Source of the DNA: Peronospora farinosa
Taxonomy: Eukaryota; Oomycota; Peronosporomycetes; Peronosporales; Peronosporaceae
NCBI GenBank assembly: GCA_947646735.1
Contig: CANTFK010000976.1
Span: 124,001 to 188,000 of the forward strand
Length of the DNA stretch: 64,000 bases
Reading direction: 5' to 3'
How positions within the stretch are numbered: the first letter of the stretch is position 1; every line of letters starts with the position of its first letter. Made by a program: the position numbers and the translations under genes. The notes beneath the pieces were generated by a model. It searched no databases and was not told the DNA's origin. It saw only the letters and a program-made list of their open reading frames with translations. This document shows, piece after piece, positions 12,802 through 23,408 of this stretch.

Positions 12802-13465
12802 ATGTCCAACGTACAGAAGTCGAGCTACTATTCAATCCTGCATGTAAATGTCGATGCAAGGTACATATACTGCTTTCTCATCAATTTTGACGCACAACCG
12901 ATGTCTGTAACATTCACAATCTCTCATCTCTTAACTGTACTAAATATCCGACACAATTTCCAGTACATCCGAGATTGTCAAAGCGTATCGCTCCATGGCA
13001 TTAAAGTATCACCCCGACAAGAATCCTGATGAAGAGCCAGAGAAATTTCAAGCTATTACCGAAGCTTACGAGGTGTTGTCGGACCCGGAAAAACGACAAT
13101 TGTACGACCATTACGGCCCTTCTCTTAAGCCAAAATTGAGCGAAACTTTTGCTCAATTGACGCCACTGTTGCTGTCCTTTGCAACGGGGTTTGTGGGCTC
13201 TAGTGCCCGTATTTACAGTCCATCTTTGAGCAATCGAGCTGTGTTTGGCTGGGAGGTGTGTCTCATGGGCGTAGCAGGCATGTTTTACTGCTACTACCCA
13301 GGCACTAAGAACAGCACGAAGCCACAGACCAAACCCAAGCAAGATGTTGTTTCAGTGTCGGACTACGTGACTATCACGTCCATGGGATTGCTGATGGGGA
13401 ACTTTAGTGGATGGGCAGTTACATCTGTTGTATTGCTCTGCAAGGCGATCATGCTCGGAAATTAG
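12802..13465 (+). CDS. Membrane-associated DnaJ (J-domain) protein
   Basis: A two-exon gene. Exon 1 is 12802-12860 and exon 2 is 12964-13465; the 103-nt intron starts GTACAT and ends TTCCAG. The join gives [34 protein letters not shown], a normal J domain with the essential HPD motif, and a total of 186 residues. Past the J domain (residues about 8-68) come three hydrophobic stretches ([32 protein letters not shown]; the C-terminal [19 protein letters not shown]), so the protein is probably anchored in a membrane such as the ER and recruits Hsp70 there. No Cys-rich or client-binding domain is present. Confidence 0.85.
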
Positions 13466-13943
13466 AACTGGGAACAGGAGTGAGTGAGGGAGTACAAAGG
13501 AAGTGCTCGTTATTTTTATTGTTTAGCAAGGAAGAGGAACTATAAGGCAAGCAAGTGCAGCTGGTGTAGTTCGATCACTACCATTTTAGTATTAAGAACA
13601 TGGTGTTTCTAGCTTGTCTACAACTTGTTTGGTAAGGGTTGGCATTAGCGCTCGTGTATATTTCGGATGGTGCTGAATGACGAAACGCTATCGCTCGAGA
13701 AAGGTTATTAGTAGGCAATAGCCTCTAGATAGTGATAATTCGAAACAACGACTACTTTCTCTAACTTGTTTCACTTGAAAAAATTACGTAAGAAAGCCTC
13801 GAAAAAAAAACAAAAACAGCCAATCCCTACTACCAAAAAACAAAACTTCTTGATTCCCATCTCTAAAAAAAGGGTCAAAAACCAAAAAACCAACACCCAA
13901 AACCTTCCAACCCAACCCATTTTCACAAAGTTTTTTAATCATC
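13466..13943. other. Intergenic / A-rich leader of the SNARE gene
   Basis: Contains an A- and C-rich stretch (about 13790-13920) immediately before the SNARE ATG, probably its 5' untranslated leader. No separate gene is seen. Confidence 0.5.
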
Positions 13944-14660
13944 ATGAGCTTTGCCGATTTCGCTTCCACCAGTCCGACGTCATCGTCCACTTTGTCTCTA
14001 AACCAGACGAAAAAAAGTACCTTCAATCTCCCAAATTCTCTATCCTTACCCTCCCGTCAAGCCATTGAAACGGCAACGTTAAAACTCGAACAATTTCAAC
14101 GTCAAGTTGTTGCAATCAAACGTTTGTCAAGCGTTTTAAACGCCATTGACGAAGATCTTCATGATCGTATTCGTTTTGCGTGTTTGTTACAAGAAGAAAT
14201 TGCCACTCTTTTGACCCAAATTCCACCCGATGCTTTTAATTCGTTACTCAAACGAAAAATTTGGAAAGATTTTCAAACAATTGCAACCCAATTTGAATCT
14301 GTGGTCGTACATGTCTCAGCCCGTGAACAAGAGCAACATCACCACCGTTTACAAGAGCACCAAGATGGCTACATTCTAGCCCCCCAGGATGGACAACAAT
14401 ATGAATTTACCCAATTAAAACATGAAATTGCACAAAATGAAGTCCTGATTCAAGAGCGGGAAGACGATATTGTTAAAATTCATCAAAGTGTTGCCCAAGT
14501 GAATGAGATTTTTCGAGATTTAGCAGCAATTGTACACGACCAACAAGGAGATTTGGATGTTATTGAGACTCATGTTGAAAAGAGTCGACAGGAGACACAA
14601 AAGGGACTGGAGGAAGTGAAAAAAGCGTCGGAAATGCAAGGATTTTGTGTGGTGCAATAG
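13944..14660 (+). CDS. Qa-SNARE (syntaxin 7/Pep12-like) ending in a CaaX box instead of a membrane anchor
   Basis: A 238-residue protein. An N-terminal helical region is followed by a SNARE motif at about residues 163-230. EREDDIVKIHQSVAQVNEIF and FRDLAAIVHDQQGDLDVIE align with endosomal syntaxins (syntaxin 7, Pep12/SYP2), with Gln at the ionic zero layer (first Q of DQQGD). Endosomal syntaxins normally end in a transmembrane helix. Here the chain stops about ten residues after the SNARE motif with GFCVVQ, a CaaX motif whose final Gln would suit a farnesyltransferase. The downstream DNA is purine-rich low complexity and encodes no hydrophobic helix, so a missed last exon is not obvious. Expected role: fusion at endosomes or vacuole, with lipid anchoring (inferred). 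Confidence 0.8.
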   Translation: MSFADFASTSPTSSSTLSLNQTKKSTFNLPNSLSLPSRQAIETATLKLEQFQRQVVAIKRLSSVLNAIDEDLHDRIRFACLLQEEIATLLTQIPPDAFNSLLKRKIWKDFQTIATQFESVVVHVSAREQEQHHHRLQEHQDGYILAPQDGQQYEFTQLKHEIAQNEVLIQEREDDIVKIHQSVAQVNEIFRDLAAIVHDQQGDLDVIETHVEKSRQETQKGLEEVKKASEMQGFCVVQ

Positions 14661-14679
14661 GAAAATGAAGTCAAGGAGG

Positions 14680-14860
14680 AGGATTTAATGGAGATGATGG
14701 AGGGGGGGGGGGTGGAGATGGAGAGGGGGATTAGAAACAAGGAGAAGGAAAGAAAGAAAGAAAAAGAAGAAGGAGAATGGACCAAGAGAAGAGGAGGAAA
14801 AGAATCGAGGAGACGTCTGTGTGGGTGTGTGTGTGTGTGTTTTTTTTTTTATATAGTGCA
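14680..14860. repeat. Low-complexity purine tract and GT microsatellite
   Basis: A G run at about 14702-14711, then GGA/GAAA-rich sequence, then a (GT)n run at about 14820-14840 ending in a T run. It lies in the 3' flank of the SNARE gene. Confidence 0.8.
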
Positions 14861-15303
14861 AAAAGGAGGTGACTAGTGGATGGTTTTTTGGTCTTGTTTG
14901 CTTTGCAACGATGCCTCCTTCCTCCTGACGCACTCACTTACTCAATGCAGTCGTAAGGGGGTGGAATGCGACATTTTACAATGTACCTTGTCATTTATAG
15001 ACCAGACTGTTTCTTCTGGCGAGGTGTGCAACGATCCCTTCATGGAAGTTTGAAAGATGGTGACCATTGTAAAGTGCTGGTCTCGGGAGAGAAAGTGCAA
15101 AAGGGTGACGACGTGGACAGCGACAACGTTTGCTTTAAAGTGACTTTGACCCATTTCTTTATTGCAAAGTTTTCATACAGATTTACTTTGTAGGAGCGTT
15201 CGGTAGACTTGACACGAGTCTGGATATTGGAAATACTCACGTGTCTGACCTGGCATTAGTCGAGTCTGGCAGTAAACGATTTTGTAGCGTTATTGTCACG
15301 CAG
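14861..15303. other. Intergenic / possible leader or unrecognised first exon of the NUDE-like gene
   Basis: No clear gene. The frame of the next gene is open upstream to 15241 without an ATG, so an upstream exon is possible. Confidence 0.35.
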
Positions 15304-15978
15304 ATGCAGACACCTGAGCACAACGACGACATGGCCAAGCTTCGTGAACAGCTTCGGCACCTGGAGCAAGAAAACGACGACCTTCAATCGTGCGTGCGCA
15401 GGTTAAAAGCGACGGAGGAAGATTTGAGCCATAAAATTGAACGAGCCGAAGAAGAAGCCGTTTTCGCGCAGCAGGAGCTCGAGATTTGTCAGGAGAATCA
15501 TGAACAGAGCGACTCTCGATCAGCGGAACAAATCCACGATTTGACAGCAAAGTTACAGGAGTACCAGAATGTAGTGAGTCGCTTGCTGAGTGTTGTGGTA
15601 ATTCCAAACGAGACTCAAGCGACTGGAAAATCCTTAGATGTTGAAGAAAATGAACTCGAGCTCGGACCTTGTAACGAGAATACTGATGACACCGGCAAAG
15701 CAAATGCTAGAAAAGTCGACAAAAACAATGGACACGCAGCTCGATTTGTGAGCGACCAAAAGTGGATCGATATGGTGGAGAGTTTGCGAACGGAGATACA
15801 AACCAAAACCGAGCAGCTGCAGACTGTCGAAGACAACTATGAAGAGTTCATGGTAGCCAGTTACGAGGTGGAAAAGGCACTGGCGAGCGAAAATACGGAC
15901 TTGAAGCATTTCATTGCAGAGTTGCAAACAGAGAACGCGCATTTGCAACATCTTCTCCAGACTGAGCGAGACAGCTAA
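15304..15978 (+). CDS. NUDE/NDEL1-like coiled-coil protein
   Basis: 224 residues from the first ATG in frame (MQTPEHND). Nearly all of it is predicted coiled coil. LRHLEQENDDLQSCVRRLKA followed by EEDLSHKIERAEEEAVFAQQ resembles the conserved part of NUDE/NDEL1 (RELEQANDDLERAKRAT, then a run of Glu/Arg heptads), which links Lis1 and cytoplasmic dynein. A non-helical, acidic linker lies at about residues 110-155 and a second coil follows to the end. The N-terminal helix of NUDE is not seen, so the start may be incomplete: the ATG directly follows a CACGCAG that could be a splice acceptor. Another dynein-adaptor or centrosomal coiled coil cannot be excluded. Confidence 0.55.
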   Translation: MQTPEHNDDMAKLREQLRHLEQENDDLQSCVRRLKATEEDLSHKIERAEEEAVFAQQELEICQENHEQSDSRSAEQIHDLTAKLQEYQNVVSRLLSVVVIPNETQATGKSLDVEENELELGPCNENTDDTGKANARKVDKNNGHAARFVSDQKWIDMVESLRTEIQTKTEQLQTVEDNYEEFMVASYEVEKALASENTDLKHFIAELQTENAHLQHLLQTERDS

Positions 15979-16269
15979 GTAAATAACAGCCCGATTGAGA
16001 TGATCATCAACACTTGTAGTTAAGCTCTGTAGCTGACAGCAACAACAAAAACAATACAGGAATCTTTACTCAGACCGAGCAATCTTGGAGGCAAGAGTGT
16101 CAACTCACGAACCTTGATGAGATGTACTTGTCTCTTTGTCATCACCTTCCGACGTAGGGAGCTTGGTTTGGTCAAAACATCGTTAGAAAGGTGAGGTAAG
16201 ACGAGCTTTTCATATTTATGTATCTCCTTCATCAGCCGTTCTGTCACCAACTCGATGTCGTGATGTTTC

Positions 16270-18774
16270 TTAGCATTTCTTGCGCGCCAAGAAGCGTGCA
16301 CGGGCCGCAGCAACGGCATCAGCAGTCACTGGAATTAGCTTTGAAGTTTCCGCTGATGAACTTGCTTCCAATGATTTGACACTTGGCTGCTTCCGATTCT
16401 CTTGCTCCTCACCCTTTTCGTCAATGGGAGGTTTGCGTCCGCATAGAGCATACAACAGTGTCGTTGAGACTTTCAGTTTGCCTTTGCTGTACTGGTCGAG
16501 CCAACGACGCTCAACAGCCAACGCACATCGCATAAAAGGCTTACTGGTGACTACGAGCTCCTGGTACACGCAAAATTCGGGTGGCGCGGTGTAGCACATC
16601 GCCGATAGCGGATGAAATTGCACAAGCTGGGCTGGTTTTAGGCCATCGTCGTCGTGAAACGTCTGTACGCGATACACCGTCTCCATCGTACACCGACGCG
16701 CCGAATTCATGAAGAAACCAGCGCAGAGTGCTTGGCGAAGGCGGTCGTCGAGCGACGCATCCAATCGGTTGTCATTTGTATGCACTGTCGATTTAACAGC
16801 ATCGAGGTCGGATCGAGATAGCGAGTCAATGATATCACGGAGCTGCTTCACAATGGACCCAGCCATCGTCAGAGCGCGCAATCGAAGATGGCGATCTTCA
16901 CACCAGAGCTCAAGTTCACGGCGATAACTTCGATTTTCACGAGACTTAGCTTCAAAAGCTTCCAGTAGTAATCGGAACGTGAGCTGGTCTCCATCTTTGT
17001 GCAAAAGCCCGTCTTCTTTCAATGTCAACATGCGATGCTCCCAATCGAATTCCTTGTTTCCGTCGTCTTCGCTTTCATCACGCCGCCGCCGCTTTTGATG
17101 AGACTCGACGAAGACATTCTCCACAGAAAGCATTGCGACCACTTGCGTCATCTCATAACTGCACTTCAATAATAAGGATTCCACTAAAGCACGAGAAAGC
17201 TTTGGATCCAGTGGGAAGGCAGCCATGAGTTTACCAAGTGGCGTAGCCTTGCCAGTAGTGGCTTCCAGTGCTCCAAGCACGTACAACTGCTTTAGCGCGT
17301 CCAAGAGTGAATCTTTGTCAGGCGGGTCCAAATACGGGAACCCAAGCACGTCCTGGATACCAAGCAGCTTAAGATATAATACGGTGTTTGCCAGGTTCGT
17401 GCGTTGGATCTCGGGCACTGTCTCCTGGGCAAATTCTTCGAAAGACGCCTTGTTATAAAGACGATAGCACTTTCCAGGAGCCGTACGACCCGCTCGACCA
17501 GCACGCTGCTGCGCTGATACTTTGGAGATCGGCACGATCACTAGAGACTCTATCTGCTGCACTGGATTATACACTTTCTGCTTCGTAAAGCCACAGTCCA
17601 CAACATATCGAACTCCATCAATAGTCAGGGACGTCTCGGCAATGTTCGTCGCAACAATCACTTTGCGTACGCAATCCACTGACACTGCATCAAAGATCTC
17701 ACGCTGTCTTCGGCCTTGCAAAGCACCATACAGTGGTAAAACACGCAGCTTCATGCCATCACTTCGTCTCTCATTCTGGTCTCGATAAAGCGCTCGAATT
17801 TGTGCACACGCGTCTTCAATCTCACGTTGGCCTGTAAGAAAGATCAAGATATGACCCGGCTCTTCACTATTGTGTATCTGCATCATCGTCTCGACAGCAG
17901 ATCGTACATACGTCGACAATGGACCTCTGTGTCCCATGATCTGCTGCTGTTTCGAATGGAAAATGTCTACCGGAAACACTCGTCCAGGGATCTTTACAAT
18001 AGGACACGATGTCACCTTTTTCTTCTTTTTCTTGTCTCCACTTGATGTTGTGTGGCCAAAAAACTCGGCAAACCTGTCGGCATCCAACGTTGCAGACGTG
18101 ATGAGCACCCGAAACTCTGGTCGTCGTTGCATTACTTGTTTTAACAGACCAAAGAGTAAGTCTGTATGAATACTGCGTTCATGAGCTTCATCCAGCATCA
18201 CGACACTGTATTTTTGGAGCAAGGGGTCGTTCAAACACTCTCGAACCAGCACTCCGTCCGTCAGAAACTTGAGTCTTGTGTGGTCACTGCACCGTGACTC
18301 GAATCGAATGGAGTAACCTACAAAACCATCACCTCCGACTCTTGTATTCATTTCCTCGGCCACTCGTTGAGCCACAGACACTGTAGCGACTCGTCTGGGT
18401 TGTGTAATGGCTACACAATGAGATATCCCACCTGGATCACGTTTGGCATCGGTATAAGCTCCACAGGCGTCTAGAAATTGTGGAATTTGCGTAGTCTTTC
18501 CAGATCCAGTTTCTCCTACACATATGACTACTTGGTGAGCTACTAGAGCGCTTAATAACTCCTCACGATGCGCTAGAGCAGGTAGAGGAGTGTCCAGCGT
18601 AGATTTCATCTCCTGAGTGCTAGAGACGTCAGATTTGGACGGAAATTGTCCAGGATGAAGAGAAGACGCAAGTGAAGAAGATGGTGGATCGTAGTGGTGA
18701 CGATGGTGGGAGCGTGAGCGAGAGGACGACCTTGAACGTCTCCGCTTCCGATCGCGGTTATTGATCCCAGCCAT
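16270..18774 (-). CDS. DEAH-box ATP-dependent RNA helicase
   Basis: 834 residues from the ATG at 18774 (MAGINNRDRKRRR); an ATG 42 nt upstream gives a hydrophobic extension less like the family. The N-terminus is Arg/Ser-rich. Helicase motifs follow in order: GETGSGKTTQ (I), TQPRRVAT (Ia), DEAH (II), SATLD (III), FLTGQREIE (IV), NIAETSLTIDG (V), QRAGRAGRT (VI). Then come the HA2 and OB-fold regions (YTAPPEFCVYQELV, SKPFMR) that bind G-patch or RNA partners. This is the Prp43/Prp22/DHX architecture used in splicing or ribosome assembly. The moderate length and short RS N-terminus suggest a DHX40- or DHX33-like member, but the exact orthologue cannot be fixed by eye. A KKKKKK run after SATLD is a local insertion. 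Confidence 0.9.
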   Translation of the reverse strand: MAGINNRDRKRRRSRSSSRSRSHHRHHYDPPSSSLASSLHPGQFPSKSDVSSTQEMKSTLDTPLPALAHREELLSALVAHQVVICVGETGSGKTTQIPQFLDACGAYTDAKRDPGGISHCVAITQPRRVATVSVAQRVAEEMNTRVGGDGFVGYSIRFESRCSDHTRLKFLTDGVLVRECLNDPLLQKYSVVMLDEAHERSIHTDLLFGLLKQVMQRRPEFRVLITSATLDADRFAEFFGHTTSSGDKKKKKKVTSCPIVKIPGRVFPVDIFHSKQQQIMGHRGPLSTYVRSAVETMMQIHNSEEPGHILIFLTGQREIEDACAQIRALYRDQNERRSDGMKLRVLPLYGALQGRRQREIFDAVSVDCVRKVIVATNIAETSLTIDGVRYVVDCGFTKQKVYNPVQQIESLVIVPISKVSAQQRAGRAGRTAPGKCYRLYNKASFEEFAQETVPEIQRTNLANTVLYLKLLGIQDVLGFPYLDPPDKDSLLDALKQLYVLGALEATTGKATPLGKLMAAFPLDPKLSRALVESLLLKCSYEMTQVVAMLSVENVFVESHQKRRRRDESEDDGNKEFDWEHRMLTLKEDGLLHKDGDQLTFRLLLEAFEAKSRENRSYRRELELWCEDRHLRLRALTMAGSIVKQLRDIIDSLSRSDLDAVKSTVHTNDNRLDASLDDRLRQALCAGFFMNSARRCTMETVYRVQTFHDDDGLKPAQLVQFHPLSAMCYTAPPEFCVYQELVVTSKPFMRCALAVERRWLDQYSKGKLKVSTTLLYALCGRKPPIDEKGEEQENRKQPSVKSLEASSSAETSKLIPVTADAVAAARARFLARKKC

Positions 18775-19176
18775 CGTGTTATATGACACGGAGATTATAA
18801 AGAGGTTTTTAACCAATGAATGAAGCGAGAGATAAACCTGTAATATTTAATACTGAAAGGTCGTAAAGATCCTTGATTGACACTAATTTTGATCCGAAGG
18901 CGATCACATTACAAGATGTTTTCGGGGCAAGAAGCTCAACTTGCTGTCAGCTGCATTTGATCCGTTATAGGCTCTACCAGCCGGCTTGATCATCATTGTC
19001 ACAGTTTATTATTTCTCTGTTATTGTGTGAGACTTGAAGGTCCTTCATTTGTCACAGAGCCAGCAAGAATGATCGAAATGGATGCCTCAATGTGTTGAAA
19101 TCGCAACGGCTTCGTCGTGGGCAATGTCCACCTCATCCAACCAGCTACTTATCCCAAAGTCGCAACCTCTAGCTGT
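18775..19176. other. Intergenic, nothing recognised
   Basis: 5' flank of the helicase and 3' flank of NDUFV2. No coding or RNA signal is seen. Confidence 0.5.
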
Positions 19177-20243
<1,067 letters not shown>

Positions 20244-20320
20244 GGGGAAGAGATGTTACTTTACTTGCTAGACGGACCACCACGAACAAACGTGCGGTTA
20301 TAAGGGCCTCTATAGACAAG

Positions 20321-20467
20321 AATGGTACATGGTACCAGTATACACAAATGGTACATGATACTAGTATACACAAATGGTACATGATACCAGTATACACGAA
20401 TGGTACATGATACCAGAATACACGAACGGTACATGGTACCCGTATAGATATGGTACCATGTACCATT
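20321..20467. repeat. 26-bp tandem repeat with flanking inverted repeats in a divergent mitochondrial-gene promoter
   Basis: Copies begin at 20321, 20347, 20373, 20399 and 20425, exactly 26 bp apart, each starting AATGGTACAT (AACGG in the last). The first 16 bases (20321-20336) are the exact inverted complement of 20452-20467, so the block is flanked by a perfect inverted repeat. It sits about 78 bp upstream of the NDUFV2 ATG and 84 bp upstream of the proposed hinge-protein ATG. Confidence 0.85.
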
Positions 20468-20550
20468 TGTGTAAAAACTTGCGGCGGAGAGAGAGAGACC
20501 CATTTTGTTGCTTGTCCCCAATTAGACTTCTCTTTGAACGTTGTTGAAAA

Positions 20551-20920
20551 ATGGTGTGTACCTTATGTATACTACTGAGTATGTGTACAAGGTGATATGG
20601 CTAATATGTTCATGGGATTCATGTATGAAACAGTCTAATGAAGAGCCTGTCGATGTGATGCCTGCGATTCGCAAGGCATGCGAGCCCAAGTGTGAGCAGT
20701 CGTTCCGTGCCTATCGAGCGTGTGTGGACCGTGTCAAGAGCAAAGGCGTTGGCGCGTGTGACGGCCAGTACTTTGACTTCTTGCATTGTATTGACAAATG
20801 TGTACGTATTGTGTAGAGACTAGGGTTAAGTTGCGAGAAGGAGCGTATGTCTAATGATGATGTTGTTGTATGTGGGTATCATTGCAGTCCGTCCCTCAGA
20901 TCATGAAGCACTTGAAGTAA
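20551..20920 (+). CDS. UQCRH: Cytochrome bc1 complex hinge protein (subunit 6)
   Basis: Small acidic intermembrane-space subunit of complex III that contacts cytochrome c1. The core exon (20634-20801) encodes CEPKCEQSFRAYRACVDRV and CDGQYFDFLHCIDKC, with the paired cysteines of the family. The last exon (20888-20920) encodes SVPQIMKHLK after an 86-nt intron (GTACGT...TGCAG). For the start, the best model is an exon ending right after ATG (20551-20553) followed by a GTGTGT donor and the CAG acceptor at 20631-20633. This yields MSNEEPVDVMPAIRKAC and 67 residues in total. The alternative start at 20625 (MKQSNEE) needs no first intron. Confidence 0.85.
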
Positions 20921-21387
20921 CACATGGTCATCTACTGCATGTGGAATCAATCAAATTGGCTGGATGACTCTGTTGAGTCACAGATGTGCCAGTGCGTGCG
21001 TGCGCACTGATGAAAGAGGTACACAAAAGTATTGCCTTGGGACTGCTAGTTAGTTTTTCAAGGACAATACGACTTTTACTACCTTCCTACCTATCCAGCA
21101 ACAGAAAAAATAACAATTCTCAATGGGTTTCCATGCCTTTTATCTCTTAGTTTACGCTCAATTCAGTTATCATTGCTATGATAGCAGCAGCTACATATAG
21201 TCAGTCAGTCGGTCCTTCCTCATTCCCTCTCGAGAGTGACAGTAGAGTATCTCGACATCTCGCATCTGATTCGTTAATAAACATCCAATCATCTATCGGA
21301 ACAAGTTGGTGGCAGCCAGCGCTTCACAAGCGTGATCCTTTGGACGAAATAAACTCAAATCAATTTGGAGAAAAGAACCAAGGAATC
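20921..21387. other. Intergenic, leader of eS26
   Basis: No separate gene. An open frame runs into the eS26 start from 21178, but the ribosomal protein begins at the ATG at 21388. Confidence 0.5.
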
Positions 21388-21804
21388 ATGACTGTAAAGC
21401 GCCGCAACCATGGACGTAACAAGAAAGGCCGTGGCCATGTCAAGCGTGTACACTGTGTGTCTACGGCGAAACTGATTCCTAAGGATAAGGCCATCAAACG
21501 CTTTGTTGTTCGGTACGTCATCACGCGAAAATAACGCCAGTCGTGTCTTGAAAATGAAAAAAAACGTTTGATTGGGTTCTGAACGTCGTTATCATCTATA
21601 TGTAGCAACATTGTAGACCAATCGGCTATCCGTGATCTGAAGGAGTCCTCTGTCTACGAGTCGTATGCTCTGCCCAAGATTTACATTAAGAACTACTATT
21701 GCGTGGAAGCCGCTATCCACCAGCGCATCGTACGTGGTCGTTCGGTTGAGGCCCGTAAAAGCCGTGCTCCGCCCCCACGTCGTTTCGCTCCGAAACGTAC
21801 GTAA
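21388..21804 (+). CDS. RPS26: 40S ribosomal protein eS26
   Basis: Small-subunit ribosomal protein near the mRNA exit site. Two exons, 21388-21512 and 21606-21804, separated by a 93-nt intron (GTACGT...TGTAG), give 107 residues: [20 protein letters not shown] at the start, [21 protein letters not shown] at the join, and a basic Pro/Arg tail. In most eukaryotes this protein binds zinc through two CxxC pairs. Here the first pair reads CVST and the second CVEA, so one cysteine of each pair is gone. The rest of the sequence and the length are normal, so it is probably functional. Confidence 0.95.
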
Positions 21805-23408
21805 ACTGTTCTGAGGTTACGGTACTAGCTGAAGCTGTTCAGGATTGGTAGCTTGCTGCATCTCGGTTGGTCTCTTGACTGATGGAAAGAGACATGACAG
21901 ATATCTACTGTGGTAGCAAATTAAGATGCTTTCGGACAGGTATTTGGGGACGCCAGTGATTTTCCTATGCCATAATAACAAGAGGCATTTTTCTCCAATG
22001 TGTCGATAGCGTTCGATTGGAATGGGTTGTGTCGTATATGTAGGTAGGTAGGTACGCGGTCTTGAGGATTCGTATCAAGTATCGTGCAGATGGGACGAGC
22101 TTGTATGAACCGTGCTTTTAGGGGTAGAATGATCACGTCGTATCGAGGTCACACAAGTCGCTATAGCTTCAAGACCTTTCGTTTACGCGTCTAACTTGTC
22201 CCTTACTCTTCAACCGCGTAGTGAATACAGCATTCATGATCAAGGAGGCAGGAATAGAGACAGTACCCATGTAGGAAGATGCTAAAAAAGTTCCTCAGTC
22301 TCACATCTTTGCGGCATGTGCTGGCAACGTTATAAGCGACGTGTAAAGCATGTGGTTGTAAAATAAGAGACACGACCACAAAGCCATTCCTTGACCTCTT
22401 CTTAGCTTTTAATTCCATCAAGTCATGCCAGCACCTTATAGTGCATATCACGACATGAAGAGAACAAGTGTACCATATTCAATAGTAATGCTACATCAAT
22501 TCCAATAACAAATACGTTCCAATCCCTCTCTCCTGCCACCTACGACGTCTTACGAGAGTTTTTCTTCACCTTGTACATTCGACGTCAACGCCATTAGAAC
22601 GCGTGGGTGCATTCTGAGACAACAGGCGATCAACGAACGACAAATCCAAAAAAAGCAGCCATCTCAATGTGCGACGCTTCAAGCTCGCATAAGAGTCAGT
22701 GTCTACTAATCGATTGCAATACAAAACAAAGGATGGAAACAGTCAGTATCTTTCCATCTGTTCGAGTCAAGCGTCGCGACCGTTACGCGTTCTGCGAAAC
22801 GACAACAAAATAATGTCGCGATTAAAAAGTTCCTGATAGAAAAATCGACTTTTTAGAGCTTCATAAGGTCTTAATAATCAGTAATTTTTCCACGATTGGG
22901 GTCAGATGTGAACGTCTTTGGAGCTCATGAACGCTCCGCCAATCAGCCGATGAGGTACCACGAAGCGTAAGCGACGTGCAATTGGTGAAAGAGCCAGGAT
23001 AAGACAAGCTGGCCTTCTCACCTGTCCCTTATTCCATCTGTTTAAAACACGGTGAGTGATGAAAGAAGGCAGCAATGGTAAATGTATACTATTTTGTACC
23101 CTCTTTTGATACTTTTTTAATAAAACGAAAGTGTATAACCTCACCTGGTTTTGGCAACGAACCTGTCCAATGTACTCACCCGGTCACAAACTGAGTTGCT
23201 CCCTTTTGTGCGCTGGGAAATCTCATCCACATCTCAAGAGGCAGAGAGACGGTGAAAGGAAACCCCGAGCCACCGTCAGCCTTTAAATCAGCCATCTCGT
23301 GGCGATTTTACTTGATTTTTGTATACTCGTGCGACCCTACCTTTATCGTACGTATCCCCTACTTTGTTTTCTCAACATTCATAGAGGGGGGAAGGCATTC
23401 ATATAACC
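21805..23408. other. Intergenic, no gene recognised
   Basis: 1.6 kb between eS26 and the Ser-rich gene. Only short overlapping open frames without family signal are present, and no RNA gene is recognised. The last 200 bp are probably promoter and leader of the downstream gene. Confidence 0.4.
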
